Source of the DNA: SAR202 cluster bacterium bin22 | Lineage (GTDB): Bacteria > Chloroflexota > Dehalococcoidia > Lucifugimonadales > UBA3495 | Length of the DNA stretch: 42,454 bases | Direction of reading: 5' to 3' | Assembly (NCBI GenBank): GCA_002238505.1 | Contig: MPMM01000024.1 | Location: forward strand, 1 to 42,454 | Part shown: positions 25,145-35,153 of the stretch, piece by piece | Numbering within the stretch: the stretch's first letter is position 1 | Layout: each line of letters opens with the position of its first letter | The notes under the pieces: model-generated | Told to the model about the DNA's origin: nothing | Database searches by the model: none | The model's input: the letters and a program-made list of their open reading frames with translations, nothing else | Position numbers and translations under genes: made by a program

Positions 25145-25492
25145 TTAGATCGGAAATGGAGGCGGAGGGAAACTATCCCAATCGTGGTTTTCTACAAGTT
25201 CTCTGGCTGCCTTTGCATCATCAAACCAGACGAAGAATCCACTTCCAGGCTGACCAGGTTTAGAAGACTTGGGGCCGTTTACTACGAGTACGGTCAGTGG
25301 AGGTACTCCCACAGCAATGCAATAGACCGCAACGGGATCAAGATAACGAGCAGCAATCTGACCGATCGGGCGTCTTTCACCAGTTATCCCCAAACGGTTA
25401 AGAAGGTCCCCGTAGGAGATTGTCTCATGGCGTTGTGCTAAATCTGTCAGAATATCCAGTGTTTTGGCTATTAATTCCCTTCTGCTCTCCAT
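25145..25492 (-). CDS. Hypothetical protein downstream of the STAND gene
   Basis: A 115-residue protein with ATG 25492 preceded by GAGGATGACGCC, a good ribosome-binding site. The N-terminal half (ETISYGDLLNRLGI, then IGQIAARYLDPVAVYCIAVG) looks like a winged-helix-type segment, and PPLTVLVVNGPKSSKPGQPG resembles a segment found in small proteins near or fused to HNH/restriction nucleases. No catalytic motif is visible. It lies 141 bp downstream of the large STAND gene on the same strand and may be its co-transcribed partner. Function unknown. Confidence 0.65.
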   Translation of the reverse strand: MESRRELIAKTLDILTDLAQRHETISYGDLLNRLGITGERRPIGQIAARYLDPVAVYCIAVGVPPLTVLVVNGPKSSKPGQPGSGFFVWFDDAKAARELVENHDWDSFPPPPFPI

Positions 25493-25633
25493 GGCGTCAT
25501 CCTCAATAACTTCCCGCGGGCCTGGAGGGGCCAGAAAGTTTCCTCCGTTTATGCAGAGGCCTGTGCCCCAATGCCGCCTTGAATTTGCGGATTAGGTAAG
25601 TGCTGGCAAATCTTTGTTGTCAGACTGCTACCG

Positions 25634-28600
25634 TTAAAAGTCTAGAGACAGGGCATTGCCTCGTGAAGTCACGAGATTTGCAACTTCTCCACCGCCCTCC
25701 CCGTGTGTTATTGAACGAAAAATCTCCCCTGCAAAACCCTTCCCTTCCCCGTAAGGCTCTGTCTCTACTCTGTCGAGCAAGCGGTGGGCTTCTGGTCTTA
25801 GCTCAGGATGACACTTTTCCGCCGCCGAGACTGCGACAGAGTATTGGCTTTCGAAGGCTTGTTTGTCTCCTGCCAAGCCCGCCTGTTGGCGCAGCCGGAA
25901 TAGCGTGGCTCTGCGAGAAGCCTCGACGAGTTCACTTACAAAGGCATCCCAAGCCAGCAGTTGAGTCGGCTTGACAACTTCAGTGCCAAGCTCCGAGGAA
26001 AGCTCTTGAAGGTCTTCCTCACTTGCTGGCCACAATTTGGAAATGCCCAGTTCTAACCCATAAATTGGCAATATGCCACTGTCAACCGTTCCAAACACAA
26101 GATATGTTCTGAAGGCGAATTGTTGCGCCATCGCCTGGGGGAATCGCTCCAAGGATTCCAACAAACCCTCTTCGTTAGCATCGGGTGAGATGATCACTAC
26201 CCACCGGTCTGTAAGTAATTGCGGGGACTTCATGTCCCGGTGCCTGATTCGGTGGATTTCACATGAAGGCAGGAGCGTTCCTAGAGCATTCTCCAGAGCA
26301 TTCCGCTCCTCCTGGTATCCGTCGGAAGTTACCGTAGCCATGGAGTTGCGAGCGGCCTCTATCCAGTATCTGGGTCCGCCCTTACGCGAACTCCCCAATG
26401 GAATTACTCTCTGCTCGCCGCGAGCCAGCAGAATGTCGGCCAAAAGGGTGAGCATTTCATCCAGGTCTTCGTGGAGCGGGTTGCCCTCGTTGGAAAGCGT
26501 CGGAAGATTTCCTTGGCGAGCCTCCGTCAACCGTGCCGAAGCACGCCTGCATCGTATGCCCAGTGCCCGACAATCTCCATCATCTGGAGACTCTGTGGTC
26601 GCTACGTCGCGAAGAACCGCAACCGCTTCGGTCATGGCCTCCATAGCATTATTCCGATCTTCTGCTTCGTCGACGTTGACCGGCATTTTCGGACCAGCAG
26701 CAAGATCGGCCATCAATGAATTCATCCGCCTAGCCGCATTCCTTCGGCGATCCTTGTTGTGGTGCGGATTCAGAATCCAGGATAGGGTATCGTTCCATAG
26801 ATCCAGAAGTTGATTGGATGCATTAGCTAACGCTCGAATTGGCTCGGTCCAATAACGCGAAGCCAGCAGCCCCCTCGCCGCTCGAAAGAAGTTCGCGTTG
26901 TCAGACGTCTGCCTTGGACGGGGCAGATTGTTCCGAGGGATTCTCTTGTGTCCCTCCTCGTAATCGGCGAAAGAATAGCGTTCGCCGTCCGGAGTGAGAA
27001 CTATGGTCTCAGCTATATCCGCTTCCGGAAGGAAGTCGAAAATCAGACGGCACGTCTCTACGCTTCGGTCATGGACCATGGCGCTATTCTCAGGAACCAT
27101 AAGGCTTACGGTTACTACCATTCCGTCTGATTGTTGCGTGGAGTCGATTTCCAAGCAATCCGGCAACTCGTTTGCCAACCGACTCATCCGATGACGGCAA
27201 TCACCGAAGGCATCGTCGTGAGCAGGAACATTTCCCGGGTGTGAGAGTGATCGTAGAGCTGCTGAAAGGCTGGCACGGGCGGAGATCGGCAACTCGCCGA
27301 ACTCCACCGCAAAGTCCTGAGTGGGTACTTTGGCAGCGGCGACTGTGCCTTCAAGGGACTCGAGCCATGAAACGGTGTCGTCCTCACTGCCGCGAAACCC
27401 AATTTCACGGATTTGGCCTGAAGACAGGTTTTGGACGCCACTTTCTCGCAACGACACGGGACGAGGGGGCAAGAGGCCAGCTATCTGGACCAAATATGCG
27501 AAACTAGGACTGATATCTTTGAGACCGTCAAAACTCACCCCGGCAAAGCGATGGGCATAGGTGAGGTTCAGCACTGTCTCGGGATCAAGGTTCTTGGGCC
27601 GCCGTTCTTCTATCACGTCGAGACACATACGGGCGTGCCGGTAGGCGTCGGCCATTCCCAACGCTCCAATGAGCCTTGCTCCTTCCTCTGCGCTGACTTC
27701 CCTCGACTCGAGAATGCCGGATATCGCTTGCGCCGAAGGCATAAGGTCTACTTCGGAACGGGCGTAAAGTTCGATGATTCTAGCTGCGTGGCCGGCTGGA
27801 AGGTGTTCCACCAAGAGCCGAATGGTTGCCGCAGTAGTCGGAGGTGGGAACTGATGCAGATAATCACGGGCAACGGAAGAGCGAAGATCGTGCAAGCCGC
27901 GCCAGTGATTACCGTCGTCCGCGACCAAGATATGCTCCTGGTCCAGTACCGACAGGGCAGGAGCCAGGTCTCGGTTAGGGAGCAGCCTTTCTAGAACTTC
28001 CACGGGAAGGGCAACACCGACAGAGTGGGCCGTTGCCACGAAACGCAGGATTTCGCGTTCCGTGGCTCGGTCTTCTCTGAGCCGTTCTGCCACTTGTTGC
28101 TCGACTACCTGTTTGAGTCGACGGCCCGTCAACAACAATGATAGAAATTCCATCAGCAGGCCTTCCGAAGCACCAAAAGCCTCGGATACATCCAATGTTG
28201 TCTTGACCATCCGGCTGGCCAGTGTGTTAGCGAGTGATTCCGCCAACTCCCTGTCAAGTTTTGGGTCGATGATTGTGGATCTGCCAACAACCAGGTCGAG
28301 ACGGTAGTCCTCTTCCCGGCACGCTCCCATTAGAAGTACGCCCGGCCTATCAACGAACTCGGTCGCGAGAGTTGTCCATCCATCATTGTTGATGCGGCCG
28401 AGGTTATCGGCGCAAATGAGTAAGGGAGAGTGATCGGAGGGTTCTTGGAGCCGAATCCATCTGGAAAGCGATGGAACATCGTCCTGCAGAAGCCGCACCA
28501 AACGATAGGGGCGCACTTGCCCGGCAAGCTCGCGGGAGACGCGCCAAAGGAGGGCCGACTTACCAGCTCCAGAAGGTCCCACCAAGAACACAGAGTGATT

Positions 28601-29551
28601 CTCCTGCAACGCATTTGTAATCGCACGGATTTCTGTGGGACGGGGAAGGTCGAGATCTGCGGCAATATGAGAGGGCAGAACGTCGACGCCTGCTAGGAAG
28701 TCTTCGATACTCAGGGCGGACTGTACAGCGAAATCAACGGGTTCAATTATACCTAGCCTGATTGCTTCGTCGAGGCTTTGCGCATCAACGGTTTCCATGA
28801 TTTGCTTGACGAGCGCGTCCAAGTCTGTCGTGGCGATCCACACGGCAGTATCTGGAGTTGTCGACCGCTGGCGAACGGCGAGTTCTCCGATCTGTTCTAA
28901 CAATCGAGAATAAGCGAGCGAAGCGATGGATGGATGAATATTTAGGATGTGGGCGAGATCCCTGCGACATTTATGGGCCACGTCCCAGTCTACCTGGACA
29001 ACATGGGTACGATTCAGTATTTCGTGGGGGTCATCAAAAGACTCCACAAGTAGCTTCTTCAGTTGGTTAATATCGTCCTGTCCGAGGCACTGGGAAAGCG
29101 GTGAGTCCCAGCCGGTGGGACAGATGCCTCCGCCTAAGGTCGAATTAGTTGCCAGAACGAACTTGCTGAACCCGTCCTCCGAGAGGACATGCTTCCTGCT
29201 GCGCAGCGCTGCTGCTAATTCAGACCGCCCAAAGCGACCGGATGGGGATCGTTCTTTCACCTGGACCAGTCCCCTAGTCCCGTTGGTAAAGTGGACATCG
29301 ATGTCCTCAAATCCTTCAGGGTTCACACGGGTTAGCGGTAACTGAGAAAATCGAGCCTCGATCAGCAGTCTCGCAGTTACGGCAACTTGGAAAGTCACAC
29401 CTGCAACGTTGTTGGCGCCCGAGCGACTCCATTCCTGTTCCAGACTATTAGGTGACACGGCTACTTCTGACCGCGACTCTTTACCTTTTTGTTTGCGCCG
29501 GGACTTTTTTCTGGGATTCAAGTAGAGGTCCACCCTTTTGCCTAAGTTCAT
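25634..29551 (-). CDS. STAND-type NTPase with N-terminal PD-(D/E)XK-like nuclease (Avs-like)
   Basis: A 1,305-residue protein starting at ATG 29551. After a basic N-terminal stretch (RKKSRRKQKGK), residues about 50-180 resemble the DUF4297/Cap4-type nuclease: FEDIDVHFTNGTRGLVQVKE has Asp85 and the Gln97-Val-Lys99 catalytic strand. The P-loop is GPSGAGKS (325-332) and LLICADNLGRIN is the Walker B region. The rest, about 850 residues, is helical and probably a sensor. This nuclease-NTPase-sensor layout is that of Avs (antiviral STAND) proteins, which bind a phage protein, oligomerise and degrade DNA. The target here is unknown. It is divergent to a second STAND gene across about 950 bp. Base composition is lower in GC than the glycan genes. 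Confidence 0.8.
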   Translation of the reverse strand: MNLGKRVDLYLNPRKKSRRKQKGKESRSEVAVSPNSLEQEWSRSGANNVAGVTFQVAVTARLLIEARFSQLPLTRVNPEGFEDIDVHFTNGTRGLVQVKERSPSGRFGRSELAAALRSRKHVLSEDGFSKFVLATNSTLGGGICPTGWDSPLSQCLGQDDINQLKKLLVESFDDPHEILNRTHVVQVDWDVAHKCRRDLAHILNIHPSIASLAYSRLLEQIGELAVRQRSTTPDTAVWIATTDLDALVKQIMETVDAQSLDEAIRLGIIEPVDFAVQSALSIEDFLAGVDVLPSHIAADLDLPRPTEIRAITNALQENHSVFLVGPSGAGKSALLWRVSRELAGQVRPYRLVRLLQDDVPSLSRWIRLQEPSDHSPLLICADNLGRINNDGWTTLATEFVDRPGVLLMGACREEDYRLDLVVGRSTIIDPKLDRELAESLANTLASRMVKTTLDVSEAFGASEGLLMEFLSLLLTGRRLKQVVEQQVAERLREDRATEREILRFVATAHSVGVALPVEVLERLLPNRDLAPALSVLDQEHILVADDGNHWRGLHDLRSSVARDYLHQFPPPTTAATIRLLVEHLPAGHAARIIELYARSEVDLMPSAQAISGILESREVSAEEGARLIGALGMADAYRHARMCLDVIEERRPKNLDPETVLNLTYAHRFAGVSFDGLKDISPSFAYLVQIAGLLPPRPVSLRESGVQNLSSGQIREIGFRGSEDDTVSWLESLEGTVAAAKVPTQDFAVEFGELPISARASLSAALRSLSHPGNVPAHDDAFGDCRHRMSRLANELPDCLEIDSTQQSDGMVVTVSLMVPENSAMVHDRSVETCRLIFDFLPEADIAETIVLTPDGERYSFADYEEGHKRIPRNNLPRPRQTSDNANFFRAARGLLASRYWTEPIRALANASNQLLDLWNDTLSWILNPHHNKDRRRNAARRMNSLMADLAAGPKMPVNVDEAEDRNNAMEAMTEAVAVLRDVATTESPDDGDCRALGIRCRRASARLTEARQGNLPTLSNEGNPLHEDLDEMLTLLADILLARGEQRVIPLGSSRKGGPRYWIEAARNSMATVTSDGYQEERNALENALGTLLPSCEIHRIRHRDMKSPQLLTDRWVVIISPDANEEGLLESLERFPQAMAQQFAFRTYLVFGTVDSGILPIYGLELGISKLWPASEEDLQELSSELGTEVVKPTQLLAWDAFVSELVEASRRATLFRLRQQAGLAGDKQAFESQYSVAVSAAEKCHPELRPEAHRLLDRVETEPYGEGKGFAGEIFRSITHGEGGGEVANLVTSRGNALSLDF

Positions 29552-30498
29552 GACTTAGGCATTAGTGTTGAGCTGGTTAGCTGCGACTGACTTATATCCA
29601 TGGAATAGTTTCACCCAGACCTCAACAGATAGTCAGCTCAGAATGTGCAAGTAAACACCGATGTCGATATGTTCCCGGAGATGACTCCTGCTGTATTAAC
29701 CTGCCTGTAACTTGGCGAAGATGTGGGAAGACTGCTGGCTACTGCCGGAAGTCACGTCATAGCCACAAGAGTTTAGTGTAGTCTGCCGGGTCTCTTAGAA
29801 GTCGGTTAGCGACTCGGCCAGTTTTAAACAGGGCCGGCGGAGTCCGATGTACCGCTTTTCTGCCGCCAATTTAAAACAGAATGGCGTGATAATGGCAATT
29901 ATCCGATAGTTCCGAAGGGGGAGTAAAGCAGGGGTAGATAAGGGAGCTTGACGTATCGTACAGGGCCGCGAAATGGGGCGTTTCACGTAACTGTTATGTG
30001 ACTCTGGTGAAATCTATATCTCCGTCGGTGCCGAGTTGCTCTAGGTCGCCCGAGAAGACTCCTTGGGCTTCACCATACGGCAAACAAACGAGAACAACAG
30101 CCTGGGCAAAATGCAGATTCTACTTTGGTTTCAGTTTAGGAAGACCAGCCTCATTAGATGAATCGTGCCCCGCTAGACGCAGCTCTCCAGCTGAATCCGT
30201 TAAGGGCTCGAAGGTCAAAGATGCCCAACACCGCTTGGCCCCAAGTATAATTAGCGATGGGTGAGATGTTGCCCTCGGAGGGCTTCAACCTGGGGGTTGC
30301 CGGTAAGCTTAGAGAATACCCGGACTGTGCAATGCCTTTGATGAGATGGGCCGGCATGGCCTTGGCGGTCAGGGATCTGGCATGCTTCAGGACTTCTTCG
30401 GGGACCGCGCGGTCCCTGCGGGGTTCTCTGATCCCTGACCGTACCGATATCTCTTTGGATGCCTAACGGCAAACTGCGCAATCGGTGGAAAAGCGACT
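29552..30498. other. Divergent intergenic region between two STAND genes
   Basis: About 950 bases that must hold both promoters. Small open frames are present, for example 30257-30466 plus, but none has a recognisable domain; most of that one is a shadow of the inverted repeats. The nested inverted repeat at 30366-30441 is the main structure. Confidence 0.45.
30366..30441. promoter_or_regulatory. Nested inverted repeats upstream of the rightward STAND gene
   Basis: Outer arms CGGTCAGGGATC (30366-30377) and GATCCCTGACCG (30430-30441) are perfect 12-base complements. Between them lies a separate 16-base perfect palindrome, GGGACCGCGCGGTCCC (30401-30416), almost concentric. The block ends 57 bases before the ATG at 30499, so it falls in the promoter or 5' untranslated region. 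It could be an operator, an attenuating hairpin or the remnant of an insertion. Confidence 0.65.
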
Positions 30499-33400
30499 AT
30501 GACTACACCAAATCTCGACTTCAGGGACATTCGCCAGTGGCGTGGCTCCCAGCACCAAGCCTTTGAGGAACTGTGCTACCAACTGCGCGACCCAACTCCC
30601 GAAGGCGCTGAACTGGTCAAAACCGGAAACCCAGACGGCGGCCTAGAGTGGTACGTCACGTTCCGTAATGGGAGCCAGCGGGGATGGCAGGCCAAGTTTT
30701 CGTTCGACGTCGACAATCTTCTCCAGGGAATGGAAAAGTCGCTAAGGACCGTGGTTGAAAAACGTCCGGATTGTCGCCGGCTGACATTTTGCATCCCGTT
30801 TGATTTGCCGGACGCCGTCGAGGCGGGAAGGCGCAAATCGGCACGCCAAAAATTCGAGGACAGGAAAAGGTCTTGGCGTAATCGGATTCCCGGGGCTGAT
30901 AAAGTCCGTATTGAGCTTTGGTCGGAAGGAGACCTTCTCCAGCGTCTTGTGCAGCACGATGGGCAGAGGGGGATCGCCAGATTCTTCTGGGACAGAGAGG
31001 TATTCTCACCTGAATGGTGTTCCCAGCGCATGGCCGTCACCCGTGATGTGGTGAGAGGGCGCTACCGACGGGATCTGCATGTTGACCTGCCGGTGTCGTT
31101 CGCGTTCGAAGGTCTGGCCCTGTCTGAGAAATACTGGCAGAGATTTCGCGACATTCGCCTTGCGGTAATCAAAGCCGCAGACCGAATCCAGGTAACCCGC
31201 TACAAGGGTCTCGGTGTAACAAAGGAGTTGCGTCTCCTCAAAAGGAAGCTTGCGGGGTGGCAACATGCCACGCCGGAAAGGACGACGCTGCCGAAGCGCC
31301 TGGAGGAGTCCGAACTCCTGGTTCTCACACGTGAGTGCATGGACATTATCAGTGATGCCAGTCCTCCAAGGCCGCACCAGGGACGGGGTAAGAAAACAGA
31401 AAGCCATAGGACTACAGAGCAACGCGTGCTATCTCTCAGCCATTACCTAAGAAGCTTGGGCTACGCGCTGGAACAGTTTGAGATACTGTTGATGAATGAC
31501 GCCTCAAAAGCTGCCTCCAACGGGGCACTGTTAATGAGGGGTTCGGCAGGACAGGGCAAAACCCACCTGTTCTGCGATGTTGGCTCCCGGGTAAACCAGG
31601 CCGGGCAGCCGGCGGTCGTCATTCTTGGCGGCAGCCTGTCCGGTCGCAATGTATGGTCTGAGATCGCCAGGCAAATGGGACTGGCAGATGTCGGCTCGGA
31701 AGAACTCATCTCTGCCATGCAGTCTGCTGCAGAGGCCTCAAATGCGCCGTTCTTGCTGCTGCTGGACGCGCTCAACGAGGCTGCCGACCCGGCGGCCTGG
31801 CAAACTGATTTGCCGCGACTGCTCGCTGAGGTCGCTCAAAATCCCTGGATCTCAGTCGCGGTATCGGTGAGGTCCACATTCCTGCCAATAGTGCTTCCTC
31901 CGGACGGGTTATGCGACGTTACCGAGTTAGAACACCAAGGGTTTGATGGGCGGGATCTGGAGGCCACCGAGCACTTCTTCGATGTTTTTGGATTGGAGCA
32001 ACCCAGGATACCGTTGCTTACGCCTGGGTTCACAAATCCACTTTTCCTCTTGCTCTACTGTGAGAGCTTGGAAGGGATGGGCTTGACTGCGCCGCCATTG
32101 GGGGGAGCGCATCTTAGCGAGACCTTCCGACAATATCTGGAATGGAAGGAGAAAAGGATCGCCCATCGTTTGCGAATGGACCCGATGTTGCGCCCAGTCC
32201 AGGCGGCGATTGGGGACTTCAGCAGAGCGCTGGTCAAAGCGAACAGTGACATACTGCCATACGGGACCGTATCAGGTTTGATCGACTCAGCCGGAAGCGG
32301 TCTTAATCAGTGGCCGTACACGCTATTTGGGCAACTGCTGAGCGAGGACGTGCTGAGTACGGATGTGGCCTGGGACTCTGAAGCCAAAGAAACCAGGCAG
32401 GTGGTCCGCTTCACCTATCAGCAATTCGCCGACTACCAGGTGGTTTCCAACCTCTTGGATCCGTTCGGCAGCGATACTGAATCTCTTCGGCAAGCCCTAT
32501 CTCCTGCCGAATCCCTTCGCCAGACCATCCTGGAAGCTCCACCTAACTGGATTGAGGCTCTAGTGGTCCTGGTGCCCGAACGGTTTGGGGTAGAACTGCA
32601 AGATATCGTTCAATGGGACCTCCCTGAATACAACCGTCATGTCTGGGAACGTGCCCTGGTAACCAGCATTGCGGTGCGGCGGCCGTCAGCAGTAACCGAG
32701 CGAACTCGTGAACTTCTGGCAGAAGTCCAGCGCCAAAACCCTTACCTGCGAGGTTTGGTGCTGGAAACCTGGCTGTCAGTGGTTACACAGCCCGGGCATC
32801 TCCTGAACGCATACGCGTTGCATCGAAAGCTCAAGGAAATGTCCATGCCGGACCGCGACGCTGCCTGGAGCATACCAACATATTACGTCCTTGACGAGGG
32901 TGGGCCCCTGGACAGGCTGATCCGATGGGCGTCCCGAAGCCGGCGTTCGGACTGCCCCCGTGAGGTTGTGGAACTTGCCGCGATCACCCTCTGTTGGACA
33001 TTCACCTCTCCGAACCGGAAATTGCGCGACCAGGCTACAAAAGCCCTTACCCAACTACTTTCGGAGCACCTGTCAGTTCTGCCTAGCCTTATTCCGAGAT
33101 TCGCAGGTGTTAACGATCCTTACGTGATAGAACGTCTAGCAGTGACGTGCCATGGGGCAGTCCTCTGCAGCGGCTCCTCAGAACCACAGACTGTGGTCAA
33201 TGTTGCAGAGGAACTAAGAAAGGCTGTGTTCTCTGATGAGCAACCGCCCAATCTTATTGCTAGAGACGCCGTTCGCGGCGTCTATGAGTGGTGCCTCCAT
33301 AACGGCTGGATCGACGAGGCGAAGTACTCCGAGATTCTCCCCCCATATTCGACCGTTCCACCTCTGGAACCGCCCACCGAAGAGCAGATCAGGCAAGACT

Positions 33401-34776
33401 ATGAAGTTCATTTCCAAGATGTTGGACTAAGGCCCGGGCCTTACTGGCCACTTCTGCGATCAGTATTTAGGATGGGCGACTTCGGCCGTTATATCATTGG
33501 GTCTGCGATGTACCACTTCACGCACCATCCGTTAGGCTCAGCCCTTCCACCTGGAGAGCAACAGGTAATGTTCGATGGGGCGTGGGCGCAGCGGTGGGTT
33601 TTCCAGCGGGTGATCACACTCGGCTGGACCCCAGAGCATTTTGACGACTTCGACCAACATCTGAACTACTGGCTTGCGAGCAGGACCGATCACAAGCCAG
33701 AGCGCTTCGGCAAAAAATACCAGTGGATTGCGTTTCATGAACTGATTACCAGAATTGCCGACAACTTTCCCATGAAGTCTGGGTACGGCGGAGAGCCAGT
33801 AAGCTATGAAGGCCCGTGGCAGTTATCGAGTAGAGAAATCGATCCTACGTTGCCCCCTCCGCTGCGGACTCGGAATATGGACGACGAGGTCGAAGTGATT
33901 CCAACTTTTTCCGAGGGCACCGGTCTGTGGTGGGTTCCGCAAGGTCCACGTTATCACGATGATGACCCGCCGTCCGATGATGGCTGGGGAACCGAAATCC
34001 ACGACGTCCCAGATTTCGAACCGCTAGTCAGACGTAAAGACAGTAATGGGAACAGATGGGTTGTCCTTCATGCCTGGTACAACTGGGTAGACGAAGTGCC
34101 ATCGTCAAGGAGAAGACATTCTCGGCCGAGGGAGTTTTGGAGTCACATCTCCAGTTGGCTAGTCCAACCAGAACAGCATGACCCCGTAGTAGCATATCTT
34201 GAACGGCGTTCCCTCATGAACAGGTGGATGCCGGAAGGTACGAAGCACAACAATGCCACCTACTTTGGTGAATTGCCCTGGGCAGTTTCTCAGGACGACA
34301 CACTCAACAATTGGGAACCCATTCTGTCCGAGAACCATGGGAAGCCTACTGGGCTGGAAGCACTTCCCACTTGGCAAGAGTATCTCTGGGAGGGCAGTGG
34401 ACTGGATTGTTCAATCGAGGATGGTGTTCATGCCTGGTTCCCGGCCACGAGTCTGTTCCAAGCTGGGGGTCTCCTCTGGAAGCCCGGATACAGCGAATGG
34501 AGGGTCCCATCAGGGGAGACAGTGGCCCAGTTCGTCGAAGGCAGACGCCACAGTGTGCTCTTGGTTCGCGAAGATTGGTTGAGGCAGACATTGCGGAAGC
34601 TTGGGCTCACCATAGTCCTTGGCTGGTTGGGTGAAAAGCGGCTATATGAAACCGATGTAAATCACTTTGACTTCAAAGTGATCGGAGGCTGGACAGAAAT
34701 AAACTCTGTCGCGTCTCTCAATGGACGTAAATGGGTGTTCGGACAGCCACGGTTAGAGTTTCGCACTGTTGAATAA
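30499..34776 (+). CDS. STAND-type NTPase with N-terminal Mrr/PD-(D/E)XK-like nuclease (Avs-like)
   Basis: A 1,425-residue protein from ATG 30499. Residues about 15-170 resemble an Mrr-type nuclease: FEELCYQL, then NPDGGLEWYV (Asp46, Glu50) and GWQAKFSF (Gln64, Lys66) form the PD-(D/E)XK core. The P-loop is GSAGQGKT (348-355) and FLLLLDALNEA (Asp423) is a STAND-type Walker B. VSVRSTF (about residue 455) fits the sensor-1 arginine region. About 900 C-terminal residues are a long, mostly helical domain that would be the sensor. Avs proteins with an N-terminal Mrr-like nuclease use this layout. It is divergent to the other STAND gene, so the two form a pair of large immune-type NTPases. Target unknown. 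Confidence 0.82.
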   Translation: MTTPNLDFRDIRQWRGSQHQAFEELCYQLRDPTPEGAELVKTGNPDGGLEWYVTFRNGSQRGWQAKFSFDVDNLLQGMEKSLRTVVEKRPDCRRLTFCIPFDLPDAVEAGRRKSARQKFEDRKRSWRNRIPGADKVRIELWSEGDLLQRLVQHDGQRGIARFFWDREVFSPEWCSQRMAVTRDVVRGRYRRDLHVDLPVSFAFEGLALSEKYWQRFRDIRLAVIKAADRIQVTRYKGLGVTKELRLLKRKLAGWQHATPERTTLPKRLEESELLVLTRECMDIISDASPPRPHQGRGKKTESHRTTEQRVLSLSHYLRSLGYALEQFEILLMNDASKAASNGALLMRGSAGQGKTHLFCDVGSRVNQAGQPAVVILGGSLSGRNVWSEIARQMGLADVGSEELISAMQSAAEASNAPFLLLLDALNEAADPAAWQTDLPRLLAEVAQNPWISVAVSVRSTFLPIVLPPDGLCDVTELEHQGFDGRDLEATEHFFDVFGLEQPRIPLLTPGFTNPLFLLLYCESLEGMGLTAPPLGGAHLSETFRQYLEWKEKRIAHRLRMDPMLRPVQAAIGDFSRALVKANSDILPYGTVSGLIDSAGSGLNQWPYTLFGQLLSEDVLSTDVAWDSEAKETRQVVRFTYQQFADYQVVSNLLDPFGSDTESLRQALSPAESLRQTILEAPPNWIEALVVLVPERFGVELQDIVQWDLPEYNRHVWERALVTSIAVRRPSAVTERTRELLAEVQRQNPYLRGLVLETWLSVVTQPGHLLNAYALHRKLKEMSMPDRDAAWSIPTYYVLDEGGPLDRLIRWASRSRRSDCPREVVELAAITLCWTFTSPNRKLRDQATKALTQLLSEHLSVLPSLIPRFAGVNDPYVIERLAVTCHGAVLCSGSSEPQTVVNVAEELRKAVFSDEQPPNLIARDAVRGVYEWCLHNGWIDEAKYSEILPPYSTVPPLEPPTEEQIRQDYEVHFQDVGLRPGPYWPLLRSVFRMGDFGRYIIGSAMYHFTHHPLGSALPPGEQQVMFDGAWAQRWVFQRVITLGWTPEHFDDFDQHLNYWLASRTDHKPERFGKKYQWIAFHELITRIADNFPMKSGYGGEPVSYEGPWQLSSREIDPTLPPPLRTRNMDDEVEVIPTFSEGTGLWWVPQGPRYHDDDPPSDDGWGTEIHDVPDFEPLVRRKDSNGNRWVVLHAWYNWVDEVPSSRRRHSRPREFWSHISSWLVQPEQHDPVVAYLERRSLMNRWMPEGTKHNNATYFGELPWAVSQDDTLNNWEPILSENHGKPTGLEALPTWQEYLWEGSGLDCSIEDGVHAWFPATSLFQAGGLLWKPGYSEWRVPSGETVAQFVEGRRHSVLLVREDWLRQTLRKLGLTIVLGWLGEKRLYETDVNHFDFKVIGGWTEINSVASLNGRKWVFGQPRLEFRTVE

Positions 34777-34821
34777 TGATTTGGGATTCGGGAAATGTCT
34801 GGCTATTCCTGTTAAATCATT
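34775..34821 (+). terminator. AT-rich inverted repeat at the STAND gene 3' end
   Basis: AATGATTT (34775-34782) and AAATCATT (34814-34821) are perfect 8-base complements with a 31-base loop, spanning the stop codon. TTATTAAC follows. It is weak as a terminator but is the only candidate at this 3' end. Confidence 0.35.
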
Positions 34822-35039
34822 CTTATTAACGAATGGTGGAGCTTGCCTTGCTTCGTGACACCTAATACCTATCCTCCTCAAATACCGAACCGGTGATTCT
34901 GGGTCCGCTCCCTGTCGCGGGGCGCCGGCACCTTGGAGTCCTTCCAGCAGCCAGTCACCTTCACATAGGTAGCCGCTCCAACTGTCCAACAACCCCTTGA
35001 CCCAGTTATCGAACGGTTGTTATTGTTGAACAGGGTTAT

Positions 35040-35120
35040 TGAACACCTGCGCAAAGCTGATGTGAGGGCCTGAATGGGGGTGTTCAAAAACGCCCGTTTT
35101 CTGAACACCTGCGCAGGTGT
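35040..35120. promoter_or_regulatory. Dyads and direct repeats ahead of a serine recombinase (possible res site)
   Basis: Three overlapping structures lie here. TGAACACCTGCGCA occurs at 35040-35053 and again at 35102-35115. A dyad runs from GGTGTTCA (35079-35086) through AAAACG/CGTTTT to TGAACACC (35102-35109), 14 paired bases with one bulge. ACACCTGCGCAGGTGT (35105-35120) is a perfect 16-base palindrome. They end 33 bases before the recombinase ATG. Such clustered subsites are expected of a resolvase res/regulatory region. Confidence 0.6.
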
Positions 35121-35153
35121 CATTCTTCCACTTCCACAATGTTGGAGACCTTC

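Noticed and set aside
30257-30466. 70-codon gene upstream of the rightward STAND gene
   Set aside because: Most of it overlaps the nested inverted repeats, has no domain and no convincing ribosome-binding site.
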